Assembly (NCBI RefSeq): GCF_013366375.1
Contig: NZ_JABWMJ010000009.1
Coordinates: 186,001-250,000 of the forward strand
Reading direction: 5' to 3'
DNA from: Rhizobacter koreensis
GTDB taxonomy: Bacteria; Pseudomonadota; Gammaproteobacteria; Burkholderiales; Burkholderiaceae_C
DNA length: 64,000 nt
Positions 19,906-30,375 of this stretch are shown in pieces; within the stretch, counting starts at the first letter, position 1; every line of letters starts with the position of its first letter. The notes under the pieces are model-generated. The model ran no database searches. It had not been told where the DNA came from and saw only the letters and a program-made list of their open reading frames with translations. Made by a program: the position numbers and the translations under genes.

Positions 19906-22623
19906 TCAGGCGTGCGCGTCGACCCAGCCGCCGACCGACGCCAGCGCCGCTTCGAGCTTGCTGGCGTCGGTGCCGCCGGCCATCGCGAGGTCGGGCTTGC
20001 CGCCACCCTTGCCGCCGACCTGGCCGGCAACGAAGTTGACGAGCTCGCCCGCCTTCACGCGCGAGGTGGCGTCGGCGGTCACGCCGGCCGCGAGCTGGAC
20101 CCGGCTGCCGTCGACCGCGGCCAGCACGATCACTGCGGTCTTGAGCTTGTCCTTGAGCTTGTCGAGCGTGTCGCGCAGCGTCTTCGCATCGGCGCCATCG
20201 AGGCGCGCGGCGAGCACCTTGAGGCCCTTCACGTCGACCGCGCGCGCCACCAGGTCGTCGCCCTGCGACGAGGCAAGGCGCCCCTTCAGCGCCGCGACCT
20301 CCTTGTCGAGCGTGCGCACCTGTTCAAGCACCTGGCCGACGCGCGCCGGCACTTCGGCCGGCGCCGCCTTCAGCGCCGAGGCCAGGCGCTGCAGCGTCGT
20401 CTCGAGCGACTGCAGGTAGGCGAGCGCGTTCTCGCCGGTCACCGCCTCGACCCGCCGCACGCCGGCGGCGACGCCGCTCTCGGCGACGATCTTGAAGAGG
20501 CCGATGTCGCCGGTGCGCTGCACGTGGGTGCCGCCGCAGAGCTCGCGGCTCGACCCGATGTCGAGCACGCGAACCTCGTCGCCGTACTTCTCGCCGAACA
20601 GCATCATGGCGCCGAGCTTTTGCGCCTCGCCGATCGGCAGCACGCGCGCGACGGTGGCGCGGTTCTCGAGGATCTCGGCATTGACCTTCTGCTCGACCGC
20701 GCGGATCTGCTCGTCGGTCAGCGGCGATTGGTGCACGAAGTCGAAGCGCGTGCGCTCCGGCGTGACGAGCGAGCCCTTCTGCTGCACGTGCTCGCCGAGC
20801 ACCTCGCGCAGCGCCTTGTGCATGAGGTGGGTCGCGCTGTGGTTGCGCATCGTGCGGGCGCGCCGCTCGACGTCGACCTTGGCGTCGACGACGTCGCCGA
20901 CGCGCAGCTCGCCCTCCATCACGCGGCCTTCGTGGCCGAACGCCGCCGCCTGGATCTTGATGGTGTCCTCGACGACAACGCGGGTGGTGCCGTTGCGCAG
21001 CTCGCCGGTGTCGCCGACCTGCCCGCCCGACTCGGCATAGAACGGCGTGTGGTCGAGCACGACCACCGCGTCGTCGCCGGCCCGCGCGACCTCGACCTGG
21101 CTGCCGTCGACGTAGAGCGCGACCACCGTGGCGGCGTCGTGCACGAGCTTGTCGTAGCCGTGGAAGCTGGTGTCGCCGCCGGTGTAGTCGAGGCCTTGCG
21201 CGACCTTGAACTTGCCGGCTGCGCGCGCCTGCTCGCGCTGCCGCTTCATGGCCGCCTCGAAGGCGTCGGTGTCGACTGCGACGCCGCGCTCGCGGCAGAC
21301 GTCGGCGGTCAGGTCGAGCGGGAAGCCGTACGTGTCGTGGAGCTGGAACGCGAGCTCGCCCGATAGCGTTCGCACCTTCGCGGAGCTGCCGATCGCGTCG
21401 GTCGCCTGCTCGGCGGCGCGCACCCCGGCCGCGTCGGTCGCGCCCGGCGCGCCGAGCTCGGCGAGCGCACGCTCGAGGATCTCCATGCCGGTCGCGATGG
21501 TCTGGAAGAAGCGTTCCTCCTCCTGCTTGAGCACGTCCATCACGCGCTGCTTCTCGCGGCGCAGCTCGGGGTAGGCGTCGCCCATCTCGGCAGCGAGGTC
21601 GACGACGAGGCGATGGAAGAACGGCTGCCGCGCGCCGAGCTTGTAGCCGTGACGGATCGCGCGCCGGGTGATCCGGCGCAGCACGTAGCCACGCCCCTCG
21701 TTGCCCGGGATCACGCCGTCGGCGACCGTGAACGCGCAGGCGCGGATGTGATCGGCGATCACCTTGAGCGACGGGCTCGCGGCGTCGCAGTCCTTCGCGC
21801 CGGACTCGTCGACCGCTTTCTTGGCCGCCGCGAGCAGCGTCACGAAGAGGTCGATCTCGTAGTTCGAGTGCACATGCTGCAGCACCGCCGTCAGGCGCTC
21901 GAGGCCCATGCCGGTGTCGACGCTCGGCTTGGGCAGCGGGTGCATCTGGTACGCGCCCTTGTCGTCCAACTGGCGGTTGAACTGCATGAACACGTTGTTC
22001 CAGATCTCGATGTAGCGGTCGCCGTCCTGCTCGGGCGAGCCCGGCGGGCCGCCGGCCACGTCGGGGCCGTGGTCGTAGAAGATCTCCGAGCACGGCCCGC
22101 ACGGACCGGTGTCGCCCATCATCCAGAAGTTGTCCGACGCGTAGCGCGCGCCCTTGTTGTCGCCGATCCGCACGATGCGCTCGGCCGGCAGCCCGATCAC
22201 GTCCTTCCAGATGTCGTAGGCCTCGTCGTCCTCGGCGTACACGGTCGCCCAGAGGCGTTCCTTCGGCAGCTTGTAGACCTCGGTCAGCAGCTCCCACGCG
22301 AACGCCAGCGCGTCGCGCTTGAAGTAGTCGCCGAACGAGAAGTTGCCGAGCATCTCGAAGAACGTGTGGTGGCGCGCGGTGTAGCCCACGTTCTCGAGGT
22401 CGTTGTGCTTGCCGCCGGCGCGGATGCACTTCTGCGCGGTCGCCGCGCGCATGTAGGGCCGCTTGTCGAAGCCGAGGAAGACGTCCTTGAACTGGTTCAT
22501 CCCGGCGTTGGTGAACAGCAGCGTCGGGTCGTCGCCCGGAATCACCGGGCTCGACGACACGACGGTGTGGCCCTTGCCCTCGAAGAACGAGAGGAAGGTG
22601 GAGCGGATCTCGGAGGCTTTCAT
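19906..22623 (-). CDS. alaS: Alanyl-tRNA synthetase
   Basis: The 905-residue protein is a complete AlaRS. It shows motif 1-type [17 protein letters not shown] and [16 protein letters not shown], the tRNA-binding [30 protein letters not shown], the editing-domain [17 protein letters not shown] and the distal CGGTHV zinc/editing motif, then the DHHA1-type C-Ala domain ([12 protein letters not shown]). Length is 30 residues above the E. coli enzyme. The ATG at 22623 lies 8 bases downstream of the vapC stop, so alaS may be transcribed with the toxin pair. Confidence 0.97.
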   Translation of the reverse strand: MKASEIRSTFLSFFEGKGHTVVSSSPVIPGDDPTLLFTNAGMNQFKDVFLGFDKRPYMRAATAQKCIRAGGKHNDLENVGYTARHHTFFEMLGNFSFGDYFKRDALAFAWELLTEVYKLPKERLWATVYAEDDEAYDIWKDVIGLPAERIVRIGDNKGARYASDNFWMMGDTGPCGPCSEIFYDHGPDVAGGPPGSPEQDGDRYIEIWNNVFMQFNRQLDDKGAYQMHPLPKPSVDTGMGLERLTAVLQHVHSNYEIDLFVTLLAAAKKAVDESGAKDCDAASPSLKVIADHIRACAFTVADGVIPGNEGRGYVLRRITRRAIRHGYKLGARQPFFHRLVVDLAAEMGDAYPELRREKQRVMDVLKQEEERFFQTIATGMEILERALAELGAPGATDAAGVRAAEQATDAIGSSAKVRTLSGELAFQLHDTYGFPLDLTADVCRERGVAVDTDAFEAAMKRQREQARAAGKFKVAQGLDYTGGDTSFHGYDKLVHDAATVVALYVDGSQVEVARAGDDAVVVLDHTPFYAESGGQVGDTGELRNGTTRVVVEDTIKIQAAAFGHEGRVMEGELRVGDVVDAKVDVERRARTMRNHSATHLMHKALREVLGEHVQQKGSLVTPERTRFDFVHQSPLTDEQIRAVEQKVNAEILENRATVARVLPIGEAQKLGAMMLFGEKYGDEVRVLDIGSSRELCGGTHVQRTGDIGLFKIVAESGVAAGVRRVEAVTGENALAYLQSLETTLQRLASALKAAPAEVPARVGQVLEQVRTLDKEVAALKGRLASSQGDDLVARAVDVKGLKVLAARLDGADAKTLRDTLDKLKDKLKTAVIVLAAVDGSRVQLAAGVTADATSRVKAGELVNFVAGQVGGKGGGKPDLAMAGGTDASKLEAALASVGGWVDAHA

Positions 22624-22631
22624 CGCATTTC

Positions 22632-23431
<800 letters not shown>

Positions 23432-24352
23432 TCACTCGTCGTTGGCGGCGTCGCGGACCTGGTGCTCGTGAAAGTTCGAGAAGCCGCTGCGGCCCTCGGC
23501 CGGGGCGGCGGCGGCGAAGGCGAGCGCCTTGCGCAGCAGCCGCTCGGCGTCGACGCCGTCCTCGGGGTAGGTCGACTGCCCGACCGCGACCGCGACCGAG
23601 ACGTCGTTGCCGCCGACGCTGAAGGTGCGCAGCAGCGTCTCGGTCACCTTGGCGGCGACGCGATCGGCGTCGGCCGGTGCGAGCAGGCTGCCGAGCAGGA
23701 CCGCGAAGCGGTCCTCGCCGATCGAGGCGACGACGTCGCTCGCGCGCACGCCGGCGCGCAGGCGCACCGCGACGCGGCGCCGCAGCACGTCGGCCACCGA
23801 CGTGCCGAAGCGCGCCGCGACGCTGGCGAGCCCTTCGATGCGGATGCCGAGCACGGCCATCGGCGACGGTTCGCGCTCGCGCAGTGCGAGCAGATGGCTC
23901 ACGTGCTCGACGAACTGCTCGCGATGCGGCAGGCCCGTCGCGGTGTCGGTCGAGTACGCGCGGCGCGCCGCCAGCGCAGCGCGCTGGCGCTCGATGGCGA
24001 GTCGCGTGCGCCGCGCGAGCGCGCGGCCGGTCAGCCCGGCCGGCTCGACGACGTCGTGCGCGCCGGCGCCGATCCAGTGCAGCACCGCTTCGGGCGCAGG
24101 GTCGGCGTCGATCGCGAGCACCGCGCTGAGCGGGATGCCGGCGTCGAGCAGCGCGCGCACGGACGCATCGACGATGACGGCGTCGAACCCGGCCGCCGCG
24201 ATGGCGTCGTTGGTCTGCAATGCCACCTCGCGATCGGCCAGCGTGAACGGGCCGAACGGCGAATCGCAGAAGCCCGCCAGCGCCGCGTCGTCGACCTCCG
24301 CGAGCACCAGCACGCGGAACGGTGCGACCGCCGCGGGGCCGCGTGCGTTCAA
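23432..24352 (-). CDS. Pseudo-receiver plus degenerate GGDEF-domain protein
   Basis: Residues 1-110 resemble a receiver domain and 130-306 resemble a GGDEF domain, with the beginning TDTATGLPHREQFVEHV and VAVAVGQSTYPEDGVDAERLLRKA. At the signature position the sequence reads SIGEDRFAVLLG, where an active enzyme has R.GGDEF, so diguanylate cyclase activity is unlikely; binding to nucleotide or a partner is possible. The start is a TTG at 24352 that overlaps the previous gene's stop as TTGA, with AGGAG 4-5 bases upstream; no ATG fits. Confidence 0.82.
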   Translation of the reverse strand: MNARGPAAVAPFRVLVLAEVDDAALAGFCDSPFGPFTLADREVALQTNDAIAAAGFDAVIVDASVRALLDAGIPLSAVLAIDADPAPEAVLHWIGAGAHDVVEPAGLTGRALARRTRLAIERQRAALAARRAYSTDTATGLPHREQFVEHVSHLLALREREPSPMAVLGIRIEGLASVAARFGTSVADVLRRRVAVRLRAGVRASDVVASIGEDRFAVLLGSLLAPADADRVAAKVTETLLRTFSVGGNDVSVAVAVGQSTYPEDGVDAERLLRKALAFAAAAPAEGRSGFSNFHEHQVRDAANDE

Positions 24353-24606
24353 CCCGCTCCTCTCGTCGGCGGCTTTGCGTAGAGCTGGTCCGCGACCGCT
24401 TCCGGCGCCATCGTCCGCCAGCGTTCCCGCGTCGCGAGCTCGCGCACGACGGCGCGCGCCTCTTCGGGCTTGAGCACCGCATCGAGTTCGAGCACGCGCG
24501 CCAGGCAACGCTCGACCCACTCGTCGGTATCGCGCACGTAGGCAGCGCCGGCGCTCCAGTTGGTGGGGATGACTTCGGTACGGTCGAACGGCGTGTCGGC
24601 GGGCAT
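24349..24606 (-). CDS. Small uncharacterised protein coupled to the degenerate GGDEF gene
   Basis: The 85-residue protein has an acidic helical core (WVERCLARVLELDAVLKPEEARAVVRELATRERW) between TEVIPTNW and QLYAKPPT. No domain was recognised and no signal peptide is visible. It is translationally coupled to the following GGDEF-like gene (TTGA overlap), so they probably act together. Confidence 0.78.
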   Translation of the reverse strand: MPADTPFDRTEVIPTNWSAGAAYVRDTDEWVERCLARVLELDAVLKPEEARAVVRELATRERWRTMAPEAVADQLYAKPPTRGAG

Positions 24607-24840
24607 GCGGCAGGTCCTGCAGGCGGCGGGTACGACGAGCGGGCGACGACGCCCGCCCGCTTGCGGCGGCGAGAGCATAGCCCTTCCGATCCCCGCGTTG
24701 AAAGTGGGTCGGCGGGCTGCGCCAGAGGGCCCCGGCACCGCGCACCGCACGCACGGCAGCGCGCCGCGCTGCGGGAGCCCGCCGCCGGCAGCAGGGCGGC
24801 GCTGCGGGATACTGCCCCGCGTCGATCCTGCTCCAAGCCG

Positions 24841-27459
24841 ATGGCCGAACCCCCGCGTCCCGCCGCCCCGCTCGCGCGCTACCGCCAGAAGCGCGACTTC
24901 GGCCGCACGCCGGAACCCGCCGGCGACCCCGCGGCCCGCTCCGCCGGAACGTCGCCAAGCTTCGTGATCCAGAAGCACTGGGCGAGCCGCCTGCACTACG
25001 ACTTCCGGCTCGAATGGGACGGCGTGCTGCTGAGCTGGGCGGTGCCCAAGGGCCCGTCGTTCGACCCTGCCGAGAAGCGCATCGCGGTGCACGTCGAGGA
25101 CCACCCGCTCGGCTACGCGAGCTTCGAGGGCACGATTCCGCCGAAGCAGTACGGCGCCGGCCGCGTGATCGTCTGGGACCGCGGCACCTGGGAGCCGGTC
25201 GGCGACCCGGCTGCCGGCATGCGCGACGGCAAGCTCGTGTTCCGCCTGCACGGCGAGAAGCTCGCGGGCCTGTGGGAACTGGTCCGCATCGCCAAGCCGG
25301 GCGACCGCCAGGACACCTGGATCCTCTTCAAGAAGCGCGACGCCTGGGCGCGCGCGCTCGCCGATTACGACGTGATCGCGGCGCTGCCGGACAGCGTGGT
25401 CGCGACCCCGCTCGGGCCGGTCGAGGCCCGCGAGCCGCGCGACGCGTGTGCGGCGCCGGCTCGCGTCGACCGCATCGACGTCGACGTCGCGGGCGCTCCG
25501 CGCAGCGCGCTGCCGCGCCGTCTCGCGCCGCAACTCGCGACGCTCGCAGCCGCACCGCCCGACGGTGCCGGTTGGATCGTCGAGACCAAGCTCGACGGCT
25601 ACCGCCTGATGAGCCGCGTCGAGAACGGGCGCGCGCGGCTCATCACCCGCGGCGGCCACGACTGGACCGACCGCCTCGCGCCCGTCGCCGCGGCGCTCGA
25701 AGCGCTCGCCACCGGCGATGCCTGGCTCGACGGCGAGATCGTGGTGATGGGCGCCGGGGGCGTTCCGGACTTCAACGCCCTGCAGAGCGCGATCGACGGC
25801 GGCGCGCCCGACAAGATCGAGTACTTCGTGTTCGATGCGCCGTTCCTCGACGGCCGCGACCTGCGCGCGCTGCCGCTCGCCGAACGGCGCGCCGCGCTGC
25901 GGCGCGTGTTCGCCGCCGCGCCGCCGAGCGCCGTGCGCTTCAGCGAGGACTTTCCCGCGACGCCCGCGCAGATGCTCGAGGCCGCGTGCCGCATGAAGCT
26001 CGAAGGCGTGATCGCCAAGCGCGCCGACGCGCCGTACGTGTCGGCGCGCACCACCACGTGGCTCAAGCTCAAGTGCGCGAGGCGCCAGGAGTTCGTGATC
26101 TGCGGGTTCACCGATCGCAGCGGCGCCAAGGACGAGGTCGGCAGCCTGATCCTCGGCTATCACGCGAACGGCGTGCTGCGCTACGCCGGCAACGTCGGCA
26201 CCGGCTGGGACGGCCGCACCGGCAGCGCGCTGCACCGGCGCCTGGTGGCGATCGAGGTCGCGACGCCGACGCTCGATCCGGAGGCGGTCAAACCCGGGCG
26301 CTGGTCCAAGCGCAGTGCGGGCGGCGAGCGCTGGGTCGAGCCGGTGCTGGTGGCCGAGGTCGCGTTCACCGACTGGACGCCCGACGGCCACGTCCGACAC
26401 CCGCTCTTCAAGGCGCTGCGCGACGACAAGGATGCGGCCGAAGTGACGCGCGAGGATGCCGAGGCGGTGCCGGTGGTCGCCGCGCCGACGACGCCACCAA
26501 TGCCGAAGGCGCCATCCGTGGCCGCCCGCACGACCGCCGCCGCGGCGCCCGGACGCGCGCGCGGGCCCGCCGCCCCGCTCAAGATCAGCAATCCCGAGCG
26601 CGTGATCGATGCCTCCACCGGTCTCAAGAAGCGCGACCTCCTGCATTACTACGAGAGCGTCGCCGAGCGCATGCTGCCGCACCTCGCCGCGCGGCCGGTG
26701 TCGCTGGTGCGTGCGCCCGACGGCATTGGCGGCGAGCTGTTCTTCCAGAAGCACCCCGAGACGCGGCTGCCGGGCCTGCGCGTGATGGCCGACGGGCTCT
26801 GGCCCGGCCACGGCCGCCTGCTCGCGATCGACGACGCCGACGCGCTGCTCGCCGCGGCGCAGATGAACACCATCGAGTTCCACACCTGGAACTCGACCGA
26901 GACGCGCATCGACAAGCCCGACCGCGTGGTGTTCGACCTGGACCCCGGCGAGGGCGTGAGCTGGGCCCACCTGCAGGAGGCCGCGCTGCTGACGCGCACC
27001 CTGCTCGCCGAACTCGGGCTCGAGAGCTGGCTCAAGACGAGCGGCGGCAAGGGCCTGCACGTGGTCGCGCCGATCACGCCACGTCACGTCGACGCGGTGG
27101 TGAGCGACCTCGCGCGCGCGGTGGTGCTGCACCTCGCGAAGACGATCCCGTCGCGCTTCGTCGCGAAGAGCGGCGCGGCCAATCGCGTCGGCCGGATCTT
27201 CGTGGACTGGATCCGCAACCGTCGCGCGCAGACCACCGCGGTCGCGTTCTCGGCGCGTGCGCGGCCCGGGCTCGGCGTCTCGATGCCGGTGCCGTGGGAC
27301 GAGCTGATGGCGCTGAAGGGCGGCGCACAGTGGACCATCGCGACCGCACGCGAGCACCTCAGCTTCGAGCGGGACGATCCGTGGGCCGGCTACTGGAGCG
27401 CGCGCCAGACCCTGACCCGGGCGATGAAGACGCTCGGGGTCGATCCCGCGAGGAGCTGA
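24841..27459 (+). CDS. ligD: ATP-dependent multifunctional DNA ligase D
   Basis: The 872-residue LigD has all three modules in the order PE-LIG-POL. The 3'-phosphoesterase spans about 40-165 (HWASRLHYDFRLEWDG, SWAVPKGPS). The ligase spans about 225-545 with adenylated Lys250 in ETKLDGYRL and later KLEGVIAKR, plus an OB-fold (GGERWVEPVLVAEVAF). A linker rich in Ala/Pro leads to the polymerase (about 580-865) with the metal acids in FDLDPGEG (Asp699, Asp701). It repairs double-strand breaks by end joining with Ku, encoded 1 kb downstream in the same direction. An Ivy-like gene intervenes. Confidence 0.96.
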   Translation: MAEPPRPAAPLARYRQKRDFGRTPEPAGDPAARSAGTSPSFVIQKHWASRLHYDFRLEWDGVLLSWAVPKGPSFDPAEKRIAVHVEDHPLGYASFEGTIPPKQYGAGRVIVWDRGTWEPVGDPAAGMRDGKLVFRLHGEKLAGLWELVRIAKPGDRQDTWILFKKRDAWARALADYDVIAALPDSVVATPLGPVEAREPRDACAAPARVDRIDVDVAGAPRSALPRRLAPQLATLAAAPPDGAGWIVETKLDGYRLMSRVENGRARLITRGGHDWTDRLAPVAAALEALATGDAWLDGEIVVMGAGGVPDFNALQSAIDGGAPDKIEYFVFDAPFLDGRDLRALPLAERRAALRRVFAAAPPSAVRFSEDFPATPAQMLEAACRMKLEGVIAKRADAPYVSARTTTWLKLKCARRQEFVICGFTDRSGAKDEVGSLILGYHANGVLRYAGNVGTGWDGRTGSALHRRLVAIEVATPTLDPEAVKPGRWSKRSAGGERWVEPVLVAEVAFTDWTPDGHVRHPLFKALRDDKDAAEVTREDAEAVPVVAAPTTPPMPKAPSVAARTTAAAAPGRARGPAAPLKISNPERVIDASTGLKKRDLLHYYESVAERMLPHLAARPVSLVRAPDGIGGELFFQKHPETRLPGLRVMADGLWPGHGRLLAIDDADALLAAAQMNTIEFHTWNSTETRIDKPDRVVFDLDPGEGVSWAHLQEAALLTRTLLAELGLESWLKTSGGKGLHVVAPITPRHVDAVVSDLARAVVLHLAKTIPSRFVAKSGAANRVGRIFVDWIRNRRAQTTAVAFSARARPGLGVSMPVPWDELMALKGGAQWTIATAREHLSFERDDPWAGYWSARQTLTRAMKTLGVDPARS

Positions 27460-27543
27460 AAGCAGGCTGTCGCCGCGACGCGCCCGGCTTGTCCGCAGCT
27501 CACCCCGCGACCACAATCCCGCGGCGTGTCGCAGGAGCAGGCC

Positions 27544-28338
27544 ATGCGTGGATCCATGCGCCTCATCGTGGTGTGCCTCGGGCTGCTGGCTCTCGGGAGC
27601 CCCGCGCAGGCGGCGCTCGACGCCGCGACCGAGGGCCGGATCGGCGGCGCCTATTCGAACGCGTGCAACGACCGCAGCCAGCTGATGATCCGGCTGTTCG
27701 GCGACACGCTCGACATCGAGCGCGGCGGCAGCGTCGTCCATGCCACCCGGGTGCGCGCCGACCGCACCCCGCCGGCCGATGCGCCGCCGGATTTCAAGGC
27801 CGCCGTGCGTGGCGAAGCACGCGGTGCTGCCGTCGCGCTCACGCTCACGCACAACGCCCAGGGGCTTTTCGCGCGCATCGACGGCAGCGAGCGCGCGCTC
27901 GCGCCGCTCGGCGCCGGCGTGGCAGGACAGGTGCTGCGCCACTGCGACCCCAACTGCAACGCGCTGCCCGGCCACGAGGCCGCCGCTGGCGCGGCTGGGC
28001 CGCAAGGGCCGACCTCGCTGCTCGCCGACCGGCGCTTCCGCGCCGCCTGGACCACGGTGCTCGGGCCGCTCGCGAAGGAGCGCTGGATCGCGCGTCTCGA
28101 AGGCCCGGCGCCACCGCTGCGCGAGCTGGGCGCCGGCGGCGCCTCGCTCGTGCTCGGCGCCGCCTGCAAGCCGCACGACTGCCGCGACAACAGCCTCGTC
28201 TTCGTCTGGAACCGCGACGCGGGCACCGTCAGCGCCCTGATCCAGCAAGGCGGCCGCCGCTCGCTGGTCGGAACGGCGTCGCCGCTGGGCGCGCGCGAGC
28301 TCGAGCGGCTGTGGACCGAAGAGTGGCGCCAGCGCTGA
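27544..28338 (+). CDS. Ivy-family periplasmic lysozyme inhibitor with extra N-terminal domain
   Basis: The ATG at 27544 has a CAGGAG ribosome site 7 bases upstream and gives 264 residues starting with a Sec signal peptide (LIVVCLGLLALGSPAQA). The C-terminal half matches Ivy lysozyme inhibitors, above all the protruding loop CKPHDC at residues 208-213, which in Ivy plugs the lysozyme active site. The preceding about 135 residues form a separate domain of unknown type with further cysteines (RHCDPNCNALPG). It is much longer than Ivy of E. coli (about 157). It lies between ligD and ku. Confidence 0.85.
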   Translation: MRGSMRLIVVCLGLLALGSPAQAALDAATEGRIGGAYSNACNDRSQLMIRLFGDTLDIERGGSVVHATRVRADRTPPADAPPDFKAAVRGEARGAAVALTLTHNAQGLFARIDGSERALAPLGAGVAGQVLRHCDPNCNALPGHEAAAGAAGPQGPTSLLADRRFRAAWTTVLGPLAKERWIARLEGPAPPLRELGAGGASLVLGAACKPHDCRDNSLVFVWNRDAGTVSALIQQGGRRSLVGTASPLGARELERLWTEEWRQR

Positions 28339-28493
28339 TCGCCTGCCGGCGGCGCCGAGTGTCCGCTCGACGCCACGCCTGACTCCCGCCGGCGGCGCCG
28401 TCCGACGCGCCGCGCTTGCCCGGCGCGCCATTCCTGACGCACCATCCGAGCCCCGACGACGGCCCGACGAGGCCGCGCCCTTCAGGAGGACCG

Positions 28494-29423
28494 ATGGCTG
28501 CACGCTCGATCGCTTCCCTTACGCTGAGCTTCGGCCTCGTGTCGATACCGGTGCGCCTGTACTCGGCGACCGAGAGTTCGTCGAGCATCCGCTTCAACCT
28601 GCTCGCCAAGGACGGCACCCGCGTCAAGCAGCAGTACGTCTCCGAGACGGACCGCCGCGTGGTCGAGCGTTCCGAGATGGTCAAGGGCTACGAGTTCGAG
28701 AAGGACCGCTTCGTCATCTTCACGCCCGACGAGCTGAAGGCGCTCGAGGAAGGCTCGAGCCACACCATCGACATCGTCGCGTTCATTCCCGACAAGGCGG
28801 TCGACCCGATCTACTTCGACAAGGCGTACTTCCTCGCGCCCGACAAGCGCGGCGGCAAGCCCTACACGCTGCTGATGGAGGCGATGCGCGCGAGCGGGCG
28901 CTGCGCGCTCGCTAAGTGGGCGTGGAAGGGCAAGCAGTACGTGGTGCAGGTGCGTCCGGGCGATGGCGGGCTGGTGCTGCAGCAGCTGCTCTACGCCGAC
29001 GAGGTGCGCTCGCTCAAGGACCTCGACATCGAGAAGGTCGCCGTCGGCGACGGTGAGCTCAAGCTCGCGCTGCAGTTGATCGAGCAGATCTCCGAGGACA
29101 GCTACGACCCGGCCGCGTTCGAGGACGAGGAAAAGAAGCGCGTGCTCGCCGCGATCGACGAGAAGATCGCGGGCAAGCAGATCGTCGCCGCCGAGCACGT
29201 CGAGCCCGCCGCCGGCGCCCAGGTGATCGACCTCATGGAAGCGCTGCGCGCGAGCCTCGGCGAGCGCGCCGGCGCCCAGTCCGCTGCCGCGCCAACGAAG
29301 GCGCCGGCCCGGAGCACGGCGGCGCCCGCCGAAGCGGCGAACGCCGGCAAGCGCAAGGGCGTGCGCCGTGCGGCGCCGGCCGAAGCCCCGGCCGCGCCGG
29401 TGCGGGCACGCACGAAGAAGTGA
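28494..29423 (+). CDS. ku: Non-homologous end-joining protein Ku
   Basis: The 309-residue bacterial Ku starts at an ATG with an AGGAGG ribosome site: MAARSIASLTLSFGLVSIPVRLYSATES, then ISETDRRVV-like and KGYEFEKDRFVIFTPDEL, FDKAYFLAPDK, and LEALRASLGER near the end. It forms a ring homodimer on DNA ends and recruits LigD. The last about 45 residues are an Ala/Lys/Arg-rich tail like those that bind DNA in other Ku proteins. Its stop overlaps the start of the next gene (GTGA). Confidence 0.96.
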   Translation: MAARSIASLTLSFGLVSIPVRLYSATESSSSIRFNLLAKDGTRVKQQYVSETDRRVVERSEMVKGYEFEKDRFVIFTPDELKALEEGSSHTIDIVAFIPDKAVDPIYFDKAYFLAPDKRGGKPYTLLMEAMRASGRCALAKWAWKGKQYVVQVRPGDGGLVLQQLLYADEVRSLKDLDIEKVAVGDGELKLALQLIEQISEDSYDPAAFEDEEKKRVLAAIDEKIAGKQIVAAEHVEPAAGAQVIDLMEALRASLGERAGAQSAAAPTKAPARSTAAPAEAANAGKRKGVRRAAPAEAPAAPVRARTKK

Positions 29424-30274
29424 CCCAGCCGACGGACGCCGAGACGCCCTACACGCTCGCCGGCATCCAGGAGATGCTGGGCATCTCGCGCGCCGTCGTC
29501 ACCAGTCTCGTCCGCGCCGGCTTCGTGACGCCCACGCGCGGCGCACGCAACGAATACCGCTTCGGCTTTCGCGATGTCGTCCTGCTGCGCACCGCCTACG
29601 GGCTGCAGGCGGCCAACATGTCGCACCGCCGCATCGTGCGCGCACTCGAGCGCCTGCGCGCGACGCTTCCGGAGTCGCTGCCGCTTTCGGGGCTGCGCGT
29701 GACCGCCGTCGGCAACGACATCGCGGTGCGCGACGGCGCGCACCAGGTCGCGGCCGAGTCGGGCCAGTTGCTGCTCGACTTCGAGGTGGCGCCGGTGCAC
29801 GGCGCGGTGACCTTCCTGCAACCGGCGGCACCGCGCGCGTCGTCACCCGAAGCCGACGAGCTGGGCGACGACGCCGGTGCGTGGTTCGCGCGCGCCGAGG
29901 CGGCCGAGGCGAGCGACCCGGCCGCCGCCGAGGCGGCGTACCGGCGCGCGATCGAGCTCGCACCCTGCTACGCCGACGCCTACCTCAACCTCGGCGCGCT
30001 GCTGCACGACCAGGGCCGTTTCGCCGCCGCGACCCGGCTCTACGACGACGCCATCGTGCGCTGCCCCGACGCCGCGCTGCTCCACTTCAACCGCGCCCTC
30101 GCGCTCGAGGACGAGGGCCGCGTCGACGAGGCGATCGCGAGCTACGAGCGCGCGGTCGCGCTCGCGCCGGACCTGGCCGACGCGCACTTCAACGCCGCGC
30201 GCCTCTACGAGCGCAGCGGCGACACCCAGAAGGCGCTGCGCCACTTCAACGCGTATCGGCGCCTGCAGCGCTGA
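29420..30274 (+). CDS. MerR-type HTH protein fused to TPR repeats
   Basis: The GTG at 29420 overlaps the ku stop (GTGA), so this 284-residue protein is probably made together with Ku. Residues 10-78 form a MerR-like winged helix: YTLAGIQEMLGISRAVVTSLVRAGFVTPTRG, then FGFRDVVLLRTAYGLQAANMSHRRIVRAL. Residues from about 153 carry three TPR units (APCYADAYLNLGALLHDQGRF, LHFNRALALEDEGRVDEA, ADAHFNAARLYERSGDTQKA). A MerR-like DNA-binding head with a TPR tail may tie DNA repair genes to a partner protein; this role is inference from position. Confidence 0.85.
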   Translation: MTQPTDAETPYTLAGIQEMLGISRAVVTSLVRAGFVTPTRGARNEYRFGFRDVVLLRTAYGLQAANMSHRRIVRALERLRATLPESLPLSGLRVTAVGNDIAVRDGAHQVAAESGQLLLDFEVAPVHGAVTFLQPAAPRASSPEADELGDDAGAWFARAEAAEASDPAAAEAAYRRAIELAPCYADAYLNLGALLHDQGRFAAATRLYDDAIVRCPDAALLHFNRALALEDEGRVDEAIASYERAVALAPDLADAHFNAARLYERSGDTQKALRHFNAYRRLQR

Positions 30275-30375
30275 CCGGACGCGCGGCAGCGCTCCAAACC
30301 CCAACCGCCGAGCCGACCGGGACCACGAGCCGTGCGGACGTCGCGGCCGCCGTCCGCGGCGCCTGCCGGCGACGC

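Noticed and set aside
24349..28503. Very long minus-strand frame (over 1300 codons) opposite ligD and the Ivy gene
   Set aside because: High-GC shadow; the plus strand carries LigD and Ivy with clear motifs, while the frame has no domains. The only real piece is its downstream end, the 85-residue gene.
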